Shown here: positions 1-12,300 of the stretch, in pieces
Numbering within the stretch: the stretch's first letter is position 1
Layout: each line of letters begins with the position of its first letter
Assembly (NCBI GenBank): GCA_018389105.1
Contig: JACATO010000087.1
Location: 434,001-498,000, forward strand
DNA length: 64,000 nucleotides
From: Nautilus pompilius
Lineage: Eukaryota; Mollusca; Cephalopoda; Nautilida; Nautilidae
Reading direction: 5' to 3'
The notes under the pieces: model-generated
Told to the model about the DNA's origin: nothing
Seen by the model: the letters and a program-made list of their open reading frames with translations, nothing else
Databases searched by the model: none
Translations under genes and position numbers: made by a program

Positions 1-119
1 AGAATTCTGTTATAAGTTGTGTAACTTCTAATACTGGTATGTCACTAATTTGTAGCAAATTATCGTATTTAATCCTCTGCGTGTCAACTGAAGTCCTCCA
101 AACCTGCATTACTCAGCAG

Positions 120-215
120 TTTGAGCTATAAGGGCCATGTCACACAGTACCTTCCTCGTTAATATAAAAACCTTTTGTAATGGCAAATCCATAACGCTCC
201 ACGTTTAGCATTACA
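120..215. repeat. Dispersed repeat, copy 1
   Basis: Shares an interrupted match of about 60 bases with 9,950-10,005, including ACAGTACCTT, TTTGTAATGRCAAATC and CACTCCA-like segments. Family unknown; no protein similarity seen. Confidence 0.5.
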
Positions 216-877
216 TGTTGACTAAACATTTGTACTGAACTGGCTGTATGCTAACTAGTGTAGTATATATGGAGTTAAAGCCGTCAAATGTCCCATTCCT
301 CAGTGGCATGACAGTCGTTTAAGATGCTATGGAATAGTGGTGCTAAGGGACAACAGGTCTCGTTACACCAGGCTTCCAAAAGTCTTCGTTAGTGAAATCT
401 TTAATGAGAGAAGATTACATCAAAGAGTGGAAACTCTTCGCATTCATAAAAGCTACCCAGTTACAAATAAAAACACAACAAGGTGGCAGCAGAGATAATC
501 ATGTTTTACTCGTATCAAACATCCACATTCCTCTCCATAAAATAGTGAACATAATTACATGTATGTACAGTAGAAAGCTACAATGGCTGTAGTAACCCCC
601 CCACAAACCCATCATCATCAACTGTAGAGACATTTAACACCCACAGTGACTCTGCAGCGCTGGCTGTTACCGTGGTCACACAACACTTAGAAATGGAATC
701 ATTACAGCTGTTGCAGAAATTGTATGCAATTACAAAGCAGGGCTAAAGAAACAGCTGAACTTTGTATGGGTTTGACTGGGAAGCCATGCAGTAGAGGCCA
801 GTTAAAATATTCAACTGGGATTACGTTTTTCACCACCAGCTTCCTACATAACTTAAAGATCAGTCCAGTCCACTGTG

Positions 878-911
<34 letters not shown>

Positions 912-2408
912 CTCTTTAAAAAAAAAAATTTTAAAAAATTGTTGAAAATAGAGCCATAAAAAAACTATTGTACTATATCTCACCAATCTTAGTGAAAACA
1001 GCCATAGCCTGCTAGCAGAGCTTCTTGGATGTTGAGAGCAGCAGCCAAGTTCTAACAGCCTGCAATCATCAGCTGCACAAGCCGCTACCGACCCATCCGA
1101 TATCCAGTCCATACCGTCCCACACAGTGCAAGCCTCGTCCTGGGATCACAGCCAACATGTCAATACAGATGACGAAGCTAGCAAAGTTTCTACACGAGGG
1201 ACCAATTATGAATCTGATGGTAAGAGAGAAAGTACCCTAGATACATATGGCAATTCAACCAATGAAATGAATGGTGCATAATGACCAGGCAGCCATCCTT
1301 GGGATTCTTATGTACATTATGTATAGTCGGGCAGCCAGTCAATCGGCACGCGATGTGGCAGTGATGGTCTGGCCTTCGATACTCTCCCAGTGAATGTAAC
1401 TCATTGTAGTGGACCACAACACAGGAAGGTTATAATCACATCACCCATATTCATTGCCTGTTCTTCCACCCATTAATTCAACAAGGGGCAGACTTTATCC
1501 TTTCAGTCACATCTTTATGACAAAAATAAATAAAAATAACAAGTGTGTAAAAATTCAGGCAGAAGAAAAAAAGAAGTTCGTTATACTGGGAACAATTCAA
1601 ATTAAATGCAGTCTAGACATCAGAATGGTGTAAGAAGAGAGAGAGAGAGAGAGAGCAAGCTATTTAAGGAGTAAACATTAAAATGTTTTGTGGCAGCCAC
1701 CTGCCATTTGTATGCACGCTCACCATCTCTCCCCACAGTACTAAATTTCTCCATTTTTTTAAGTGTCAAAAATTCTAGCTAAAACACTTAAAAGGACAAA
1801 ATAAATAATAATGATAATTTTTAAAAAGCTGTAGTTACAAATGGGTTCTTAATGCAAACTGTCACGTCTTTAGGATAGGGGGCTCTTTTACACAGGAACA
1901 TCTTTGGGAAAAGCCAATCAGACTAAGTCAGGAAAACACCTGGAGCATACTTCACAGGTAAGCCATGTCAATCATCGTTAACGTACCACCTGGTTGCTGT
2001 ACTAGGCATCGACTCTCACATTAATACATTCTCAAATGTAGATAAATAGAAGCAAGTGTTATCTTTGCTCTTGTCATTCAGAGTGAGCACTGTTATTGTA
2101 CACCAGCCTCCTGATGACACACTAATGCACAGGGCTGTGTTAATGTTACTAGACATTTTTGCAAGAAGTTTTTCTTTAGCCTAGAAACCTTTTAAAAATA
2201 ATGAAAAAAAAAAAAGAAAAAAAAACAATAATCAGGGAACCAAGGCTACAAATTCTGACAGAAAATGTACCTCAATATAGCTGGAGGCTGTTTCTAAAAG
2301 ATACTTTACAAAAGATTGCTTCTTCGTCTTCTTCACAACTTCTAAATTCCTGCCAGCCTCTTTTAGCATCATTTGTGATGACAGAGTAACTACTACTTTG
2401 TAATTCTG

Positions 2409-2414
2409 TTTATT
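2409..2414 (-). promoter_or_regulatory. Candidate polyadenylation signal of USP25/28
   Basis: Minus-strand AATAAA about 740 bases after the TAG stop. It is one candidate among several in an AT-rich 3' region, so the choice is tentative. Confidence 0.25.
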
Positions 2415-3156
2415 TTTACTTTAAAATAAAAAAAAAAACGCTTGGTTAGATGCAGACAGTATACTCTATAACAGACTTTGGTCTAAACATCTCCAAACCT
2501 CCTGTGGAGACAGGAAATCTGTCAAGTCCATGATGTACTATAAATGACTTTTAAAAAAGAACCAAACCTTGAAATTTTCTCAACAAATAAAATATACATT
2601 AGTACATAGTTCAAGCAATAATACTCTCACTATCTGGAGGTCTCGGGTCATATGAACAAAGGTGCAACTGATGCAATTTGTTTCTACCCGAGAGATGGAA
2701 CTTCTGCATGGTTAGGACATAAGCCATTTCTTATTTACATAACTTGCCAATAATTCAACAAAAGATCCACTTGCTTTAAAAAGTCTATCTAAGAAAGAAA
2801 GAATGAAAATCCAGTTTAATAATGACAACAGGCAATAAATACTGAAATGCGATGTCACTCCCTGCATGTCTGGAGACGTTGGGTATAACACGACACCTGT
2901 CTGGAAGTACCTCTTGAAGTCAGGTGCTGCTATGTTGAGAAAGCACAGACTTGTTTGTAGAGAAGTCATTGTAAGAAACGAACAGTAAATTCCAAGTGAT
3001 CCCCCACGTACTCAGATCTGTCGTGGTCAGTCATTATACTGTACATCACAGCCAACACCACTGACTGACCACCGACTAGGTCTGGCGGGAGATATAAAGG
3101 AGACCAAAAAAAAAAAAACAAACCCCAACAACAATGGTATTTGAAGGTCCTGTTTC

Positions 3157-3341
3157 CTAGGAAGTGTCTTTGGCCACGCTCAGAAAACCGTGCTTGTCGG
3201 AGAGCTCAATGGCCTGCATGTAGGAGTCGTGCAGGTTAGTCATGTCTTCTGGGCGGATGGACACAGATGTAAGCGGCTTCACATCAGTTGCCGGCTCAAA
3301 CAGCTTTGACAAAAAATCCTGCAACTTTTCCACTTTATGAC
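3157..3341 (-). CDS. USP25/28: USP25/28 exon 24, C-terminus and stop
   Basis: Sixty codons and a TAG stop. It begins [19 protein letters not shown], aligning with 'LTDFLPKLLDCSxEIK' of the family. The last residues, SVAKDTS, are not conserved. The acceptor is TTGCAG and the phase is consistent with exon 23. Confidence 0.93.
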
Positions 3342-6300
3342 CTGCAATTAAAAAAAATCTTATTAAAGCCTCGAGCTGTTTTGGTGTCAGCAGTAAATGG
3401 CCAAGTTACTGACGACTTGGTCACAGACAGACAGGTGTCACACATCTACCAGAAAATTCTAGCCCCACTAATTGATGCAGTGAAATAAAAGTGACTTTTT
3501 GATTGTCACGTCATAGTTCTCTGTCTATTTTAACAGTAAATACCTACACGGTGTGGTAATATTTAACAATAGCATTTCTTTTAAATGTATGCATAGTAGG
3601 GGCATTCAGATGAATCCTGGCTGGAAAAATTATGGAAATTCTATTTGAACCAAGCTTCAATTGAACATCCATTACATATTTATGTAAGTCTGAAGAAGAA
3701 GTCATCTTCGCAGAAATTATTTATGCATTCCAACCTTTTTCTTACAATACAGATCAATGTGCATACATACATACACAATTCCCACTAAGGATTCCCTTAA
3801 TACTCACTTTCTAAATCCTGTCCGAGAAAGGTACACCACTTCTCCCTCATCTCCTCAGCTGCTCCAGTGTCTGCCTTGTAACCACTCTGGAACAGCTGTG
3901 GCAGACAGGGAAGAACAAGCTCATTCATCATTCTCAATGTTTCGGTTACATCACTCTCTGTCTCAAACTGCGCTGCAGCCATCTCATTTAACCGCTTCAG
4001 GATGCAGAAGAAAAGAACCCAACAACTTTGATGAAAAGCAGCTTAGGACAACTTAACTACAACAAAATATTTTCTTATCTATTAATGACAAAAAGACAAT
4101 TTGACTGAACAGCTGGCAGGTGGTCAACTCATAGTTTGTCCTCTTCCCTCCAATTATTGACAAGTCATTTCCTCATTTAACTTTCACCTTTTCATCACAG
4201 GAACCCTTGTAAATTAGTTGTACCACCAAGTTTTTTTTTTCCTTTCCCCCAAAACAGTGTTTTCTTATGTATTCAGATATTTCCCCCCCCACAAAGAAAA
4301 AGATGAATTAAATGTTGTTTCCTCAATTGCTGGTAGGCTTCAGAAGAATCCATCCCTGATTTCTCATGAAGTGTATTATTTAGCTTGGTGCTGTAGACGA
4401 ACGCTCAAATTCATCATTCCCTGCAAAGCATCTCTGGCAATCTCAATGTCTCTGTTGACACCATCTGTTTTCATTGAAATTATTCCAAACCGTGCACTTG
4501 TTCGAAGCTGATGGGGCTTCTCTTACTATACTTTCACTCGACGTTTTATACTTTTGTAGGAACTCTGAAGGGAACCCACTCTTTGCCTGGCAGTATTCAT
4601 AAATAAGAGGAAAGAGAGTGAGCACTGGACAAAAGCAAGAGTTTACATGCCTGGGTTAGTTTCATACATACACTCTGATCAGCAGTGTCCTAGTTTCTTG
4701 TACAGACTGCCGTATTCGTCACACCACTAATGCTTCGTTTCACACCCGCACATTACTTTTCCTTGTACAAACCTCGCACATGATGATACGAGCATATCAT
4801 GGTTCACGGGCCTAGCTGCTGGCGGATTAGCTATGGGATCCTTAAAGAGAACATTTTTTGTGGTGTAGTTTCCCACAAAAAATTCTGATACACAATTATA
4901 TTTTTCGCAAAACTTCTTTCAGCTGCTATGCCAAGGAATGTTCCAATGCCCATGTACACGCATGCGCCACGTGGACCTACATCATATATGCCACTATCAT
5001 TTACCATTTTTACAGCATTTTACATTTCAAATTTTATACCAAGCTTGCATAAGTCATGTCCCCATTTTTCACATTTATTTCTACACCATCTAATTTGCAA
5101 ATCCAATACTTGCAACATAAAAATTTTTAATTAGTGTAAGTTGTGCACTAGGCCACCTAATTAGCATATTTAATAAAATTAGCAGCAAGGTGTTTGGCAT
5201 ACTGGATTGCTAAGACCAAGATTCCCACTGACTAGTTTGGTGCACCTCTCCGGCAGCATGGATTTCCTTGGAGCTCTTGTTTTCTCTTACTTTTCAAAAG
5301 AATTCTAGAAGTTGGTGGGTTCTTTCCTGGGTAGTGTGGAAGGATTATGGGAGCTCACCACACTAGCACCTTTTATCCCTAGTCTATCTTGAATTATGAA
5401 TGGTAATCCAGGTCTGTCAATCCCTGAATTGAGGAATAGCATATCACGATGACAAAGAAAACTAATGCTTAACTATGGTACTATTTTATTTTAAAAGCGC
5501 AAAACCTAATGTTCTACTATCTGATTCTGACTGGTTCTGCCACTTATCAGGGCTGCCAGTTCTTTAGCCAATGTACTCCAAGCTGGTCCGTCTTGCTCAT
5601 CTCGCTCAAATCAGTTTGACATCGAATAAAACAGAAAACTAAGGATTAAGGATCTGTGACACCAAACCATAAATAAAGTAAAACCAGCGTGTGAGGGCTG
5701 AATTTTTAACAACTACAGTTTTTTGGTTTGTACATAAAGTATGTTGGCTTCCTTCGTTGAAAATTTTAACATTTTTCTGATCCAATTAGATCCATATACT
5801 TTTTTAATTAGATTCCCTTATACCTTTACACACCATTTTTTTTTTAATTTGAGATCCATGGTCTACATTTTAGATCTAAGTCCACCAAATTCACACAGCT
5901 TTCTTCCTGCATATTAATCTTTCATTTTCCCAACAGCTGTATCATAAAGATCTTTTTCCAATATCTTCATAAATAACAGAAAATCAATCTTAGAATAATA
6001 GAGCTAAATTATCTTTACATCTTAATTTTATCATGTTAAAATGAAAATCATAAATTACAAGGTTTTAGCCAAGTTGATTTATTAAAAATAATGGCTCTGA
6101 ACTTTTGATATTTCCATACCAGATATAAAGAAAGATGGTTTCTATAATGTATAGCAATTCTTGTTATTGTATAATGTATTTATTAATTATATCCTCTTGG
6201 GTATAGCACCTACTTATTTTTAATCATTTCATTTTGATAGGGAAATAACCAATTTTCTTAATATATACATTTTTCGGCAACAAAAGGATAGGCTTTGTGA

Positions 6301-9300
6301 TAACCATGTAATTCATCTGGGTATTCTAAATCTACCTCATATATTACCAACCAACCGAGGAGTAACCAGCTGGTATTTTCATTATATCCATAACGCTTCT
6401 GCTAAAGATACTGACTCACTGCCTAACCATAAAGATTATTAGAATCTAGTATATGGTTTGCCTTTATTTGGACCATAACTTAACTTTAATATTTTACATT
6501 TTTATCATCTAATTTTATTTCTCTCTTGGTTTTATGTACAATACTTTTCTTTTTTAAATGAGATCTATAACAGAGGCTTCAAGAGTTTTAATATCAGTAT
6601 TAAAAATACTAAGATATGGAGTGCTGAAAACGTGTCTATGTGGAACCATGGATATTCCTTCTCTCAAACCTGGCTCAGTCGTAAGTAACACATCACATCA
6701 TAATAATTCTAATAAGAGAAAGTGCAGTGGAAATTGGTGTTCTATTTGCTTTGTGACAAGTGATCCTAAAATTTTCAAATACATCATCTAATGACAGAAA
6801 CCACTCTTTCCTAAATTTTGTATGTTATACCAACTGGTATTTCCATAATGCTAATCAAATTTTCTGATAAAACCCAGTTTTTGTTATTGATAGGTAAGAG
6901 GATAACAGTCACTCTATTAAAATAAATGATTCTAAACTTCATTTTACAGAAGACAGAACATTTCTGTTTGAGCAATTTTCTCACACAACATCCCAGAATT
7001 CCTCTTCTTTTACAGACAATTCAAATTGTTCTTCTTATGCAGGTGCAATATATACTAGTAAACCATTTAATTCATTAAATGAAGAAAAAATAGGAAATAA
7101 TAAGTGAACTGCTAATACTAAATATGCTAAAACTGTGTGTATATTTACATAGCTTGGTAATAAAGTAGTTATTTAAAGTTACCTAACAGATATTTCTGAA
7201 GATTCTAAAAGGTTGGTGGATAGTTAGTTCTCTCTCTTACCTTGATATTCTTGATAATGTTCCTTATGCAAAACACAAACTGTCTTTTTATACTTAAGAT
7301 TATATGATGGTATTTTTTTCTAATGCACTGGTAAAACTTAAATTAGGTGGTTGTGTTCTTTTACAAAATAGAAACTTTTAAAGGTACAAATCATATGGTA
7401 TTTTATAATATGCAAATTAGGTTAGAATTCAAGATGTAAAATACTGGAAATATGGTAAATTGTAGCAGTATATACATAATATAGGTTTACTGATTTATTT
7501 TTTCTTCTCTTTCATATGAAAATGTGGCAAAAAAATTTTTTAAAGTAAATTTCATGAAAAAATGGACTTACAGGGTGCACTATGATACATTTTAAAATAA
7601 AAATTAACACCTTAATGAATTTTGAGGTTGTTAATTTAATATTTCCAGAATTTCATCAGATTTCAGTGTACACACATTAGACAAACAATGTAGATGACCA
7701 CAGACCAGAGGTTTTTCTACAAATTAATCAAACAAAATTCAAGTTGTAAAACTTTAATGTACATAAAAGCAATGAATTTTCCATGACATTTAATTTAAAC
7801 AAGAAAATACAGTTTTGTAATTTATCGGAATGGTTTTTTTTTTGTTCTTGATCAAATGCACTAAGGATGGTTACTGAGTGCGAAATCAACATTTAGAAGA
7901 AAGAGCCACTCGTATCACGACGACACCTAATTTACAAACCATAGACCTATCTCCCCTTTTTGTCACCATTAGCCACAAAAAAGTCTCTTTCCTAACCATT
8001 TCGCTCTTCTTTGTGTTTATCTGGATTCTCACCAGGTTTGCAATCCCCAGTTTCTCTTCACTGCAGCCACCGATTTTTAAGACTGAAAGCATCATACTGA
8101 CCGTTGTCGTCTTTGGTTCGTTTCTAGGAGGGGGTCCTGCCAGCTTTTAAATAGTGTTAATTCTAATTGTTGCTCTTAATGGCTAAAACAGGTGTAATCA
8201 CTTCTATTTTCCACTGATAAAAGGTAGCTTTGTGTACAATTTTACTAATTGATTTTGCACAACTTTATCTGGTAAGCACATTTATTTAAAAGTGGCTGAA
8301 GCAGAGAGTCTCGATGATTTCAGCGATATGCCAACTGCTCATTTTTTAGGAAAGAGACTTAACCCTTTAGACTCCCATAACTTGTGCCTGCTACTTGATT
8401 AAATTCTATAATAATACCACAACACTAAAACCAGAGTAAACCAAAACAGCTTTTAAATCATCTGAAATAGATTCTTCTACCCATTAAGAAAGAAAGAAAG
8501 AAAGAAAGCAAAGGGGCAAAGCCCACAATGCAACTTTGGGAGGGGGAAACAGACCAGTGAAGTTTTAATCAAACTCACCAGCATACAGTATCTTCGGTAC
8601 ACGGCCAGCAGCCTGCTGTACAAGCCTCCATTCTTAGAGTTGCAGCATCTCTCCAAGTGCTTATTGATGGCATATGAGTGTCGAAAGTATGGTAACGCTT
8701 CACGAAACCTGAAAAAAGTTGTGCTGTGCTCAGTTTGTGCCCATTCAACAGGAATACCTGATCTCCAGCAAAAGGTGGACACAGAACAACAACAAAAATG
8801 TATAATCTTTTCAACTATTTTCTTTTTTGCATTCAAATGAATGTTAATGATAAACAGGTACATTTTAATCTTACAAGTGTAGATCGATGGCCAAGAGTTT
8901 GACCTTCATAAAAAAAAAAAAAAAAGTCATCTGTAATATCTATTCTTGCTTATCTCCCTTTTGCAGCTTCATCAAAAACCATTTGACAATCCTCCATCAA
9001 AGATAACACACAGTAATTCATATGGTGGCAGTAAAATTATTTCACAAACAATTTAATTTAAGCGGAGACTACATAGTTTTGAAATTTTTGTATAGATGCA
9101 ATATTGTTTGTGTCCATTAGGACCAGACAACTGCCACAAAATGTCAACTAAAAGCAACTTGCACAGTAAAAGACAAACAAACACTAGCTTACTTTTCATT
9201 ATGGAACACTTCTATTCCTTTGATGAAAAGATAAACAGAACTTCGAAATCGGTGATATCGCTCATGCCATTCCTGAAAATTTAGACCAAAAGTCACCAAC

Positions 9301-12300
9301 TGTTTGTTTCTGTTTTTTTCTTCTTCTTGCATGTCTTTCTTTTTAAATCAACAAAATATCCCTTAAACATTAAAGCTGCAATTACAGCTCAGGATGTACA
9401 TTTGAACAGTGACAACAAGCTTTGGTGGACAATATCTTAGACCTAGTGGTTCTACCACATATAGGGATACTGAAATGACATTTCAAATCAACCTATGTGG
9501 GTTCACTACCTTAATGTCATGTCATGGACATTTTGCTTATATTTTTTTAAAACCTTTTCTTAATTTATAAAATTTTGCAAATCACAAAATCCTGAACCAC
9601 TACTTCTTTCACTGATTTATAAAATGAAAAAAAACAAACAAACAAAATTCAAGATAATGAAAACCATGGCAAGGGAGATTATATAAATAACCTGTTATGT
9701 TACACACTACTTCCAAATTAAATATTGCCAAGAGGATTAGCTTAGTTGAGGCATTCCTCCACACCTTAGAGAACAAACAGATCAATCTACATTTTGGTGA
9801 CCTTCCCCTGTTGCCATCATCAATGTTTAGTACAGTGCTATGATGCTAATGTTATGATTTAAATCAGAAAGGAAGCATATGACATTTTCTTGAACCTCTG
9901 TATACCATCTGGGGTGAACCACTAACCTTCAGATTTTGGCTGTGACAGTACCTTACTCAATAATGTGACCCTTTGTAATGACAAATCTATATCACTCCAA
10001 TCCCATCATTATGAGTGCATTGACAAAATATACAGCCAGCACCTCAGGTGGTATAAGGAAGGTAAAAATTGACGTGATATAAATACATTGGATTAACCTT
10101 AGTAGGCTGGGGTAATTTTCATTGGGTTGAATTGATGAATCAAAAGTTATTTTCAATGAAGACTTGTAAGAGGAATCCTGGTTGATTTAATCATTTAATA
10201 TGAGAAACCAATTCATATAATAAAAATGATTAAATAAATTTGCTTAGTTAAAAGCTGGAATAGGTTATCTGCTTATTCTCACACTTCCTACAGTAAAAAC
10301 ACTGACAAGATGATGTTAAAGTCAACCTAACTTTATTGCATCTTGATAACTTGCCTATGGGTTATCCTTGGAACACAAGCCAAGGAACCTGGAAGGTATG
10401 TGGTAGAGTAGTAAGGACAGGCTAGTAGATAATGGCACCAGGGAGTGATTGAAGCACACATTTAGAATGCCATCATCACAAACACATGGCAGCAGTGAGA
10501 CAAGAATAACAATCAAGAATGTGAAAAATAAATATAAAACAAGTATAATTGTCAAATATTCACACTATAATATCCCTTTGTTTCTCTGTGAATTGTAGTG
10601 TAATAACTCATTAGTAGAAGTTTTTTGTCACTGAATGTATCATAATCAATGTGCCGTTCCAAAAATATATTTATGAATATTTGAAACCTCTAAAGATAGT
10701 CCTAGACTTATTTCATTATTAAAACACATACCAGCAACCCTTAGTAAATGTGTACACAATAAATAACAATAACAAATACCCATATTACCCAGAAAACCAT
10801 TAAAACAACTTTGGGAAGATAACTCCATATATTTTCTAGATCAGTCTTATGTAAGAATTGCCAGATAGGAAATCTCCTACTTTGTAGTGTTATTTTTCTG
10901 TACCCAATGTTAAAAAACGTTTGCGAATGTTGTTGCATGAAAGACAGACAGAAAGAATGTAAGATGGACAAACAGACAGTGAGATAAATGGGCAGTCAGT
11001 CAGATGGAAAGACAGACAAATGGATGCATAGCGAGACAGGGAGACGGATGAATGAACAGAGAGACAGTGATGCAATTGAGCAGACAGATGGACTTACAGA
11101 CAGAGACGCAGATAAGTGAACAGACTTTCAGACTGACAGATGGACAGTGAAACAGATGGGTTAACAGCGAGACGGACAAGCGAGCAGACAAACAAGGAAC
11201 AGTGAAACAGGCAAGCAGTCAGTGAAACAGACAGACAGACGCATGCACAGACTAATGGTATAGTGAGACAGGTGAGCGGATGGACAGACAAGCAGACGGA
11301 TGGAGTGAGTGAGATAGACAGAGACAGATGGAGACTTTGTGAAAGTGATGTGGTAGTGAGAATAACTACAACTTGCCAAGTACTGTCTGTTGCCAGGTTC
11401 TCCGTCTTGACGCTGCAGTTCTTCCTGATGTTTCTCAGCAACCAGACGAACTTCTTTTGCTCTGAAATTAGGAAAATACCAATTTTAAAAGCCTGCTCAT
11501 TCTAACTGCTATGCAGGACTTTCCTTGAATTTATGGAAATTGAACATTATTTAAGTTCAACTACAGAGCTGATAATGTCACAATTAGAGTAAATGAGTGG
11601 CTTGTTGAATTTTGTACTGGATTAAATAACCAAAATAAATGAACAAAACTAAAGCTTCACCAACTGAATACATAGCTAAAATACAAAAATTAAATCTTTA
11701 TTATTTTTTAGATAAATTGCCTACAATATTTATTATCTCCCCTTACAAATACAAAAGCCTACATGTTTCTGACACCTGCTTGCTTGTAGGTAACGTACCT
11801 TGTGTCTCTGTCTAGAATCGCCAGATTTGAGAACTGCTCCAGAAGCATCCTTTGTTTCACACATGTTGGTGCATTGTTTGCACAGAGATACACCACTATG
11901 TGCTGCAGACGTGGATCATTTTTTGGAAGACATTGAGGCAGTTTGTAGGCCAGGTTTTCCAGCCTGATCATCTCATCATCAGCAGCCTGTAAAGTAAATC
12001 ATCCTTACTTGAACAGAACAAAATGACGGCTCATTTATTTTTCTTTTCAAAATTAAGAACTTCTAACACTCTGATGTTTCTGGCGCTATGACTGTTTTTT
12101 TTTAATGCCCAGGTGGGATTTCTGTAAATTTCCTGTGAAAATTAATACACTTGAAGCTTTTAGTGATAAATGCAATGATTAAATCAGGGTCCCCTTTGTT
12201 TCTTACCTTTAAAGTTTAGAAAGTAATTCTAAAACACACAAACACGTGCACTATCTGTCTGTCTGCAAACATAAGCAATGGGCAAGTTTGAAGGGTCTCT

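Larger units (their letters stand above)
1..3156 (-). other. 3' untranslated and downstream sequence of USP25/28
   Basis: No coding similarity is visible. It holds a (TG)n tract at 881-909, a (GA)n tract near 1635-1655, several A-runs, and a dispersed repeat at about 120-215. The transcript end is not determined. Confidence 0.5.

Noticed and set aside
702..1124. 140-codon minus-strand frame with a His-Thr run
   Set aside because: The His-Thr run is the translated (TG)n microsatellite, and the rest has no similarity.
4443..4625. 60-codon minus-strand frame considered as a USP25/28 exon
   Set aside because: Exons 22 and 23 already join in phase with conserved residues on both sides, leaving no place for it.
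9930..9975. Possible missing exon between USP25/28 exons 20 and 21
   Set aside because: It has a donor-like GTTAGT and could fit phase, but it lies inside a dispersed repeat, lacks a polypyrimidine tract and does not resemble the family.
10890..11441. Overlapping reading frames of 60-115 codons in several frames
   Set aside because: They come from the GACA-type minisatellite, whose units contain few stops; the peptides are repetitive.
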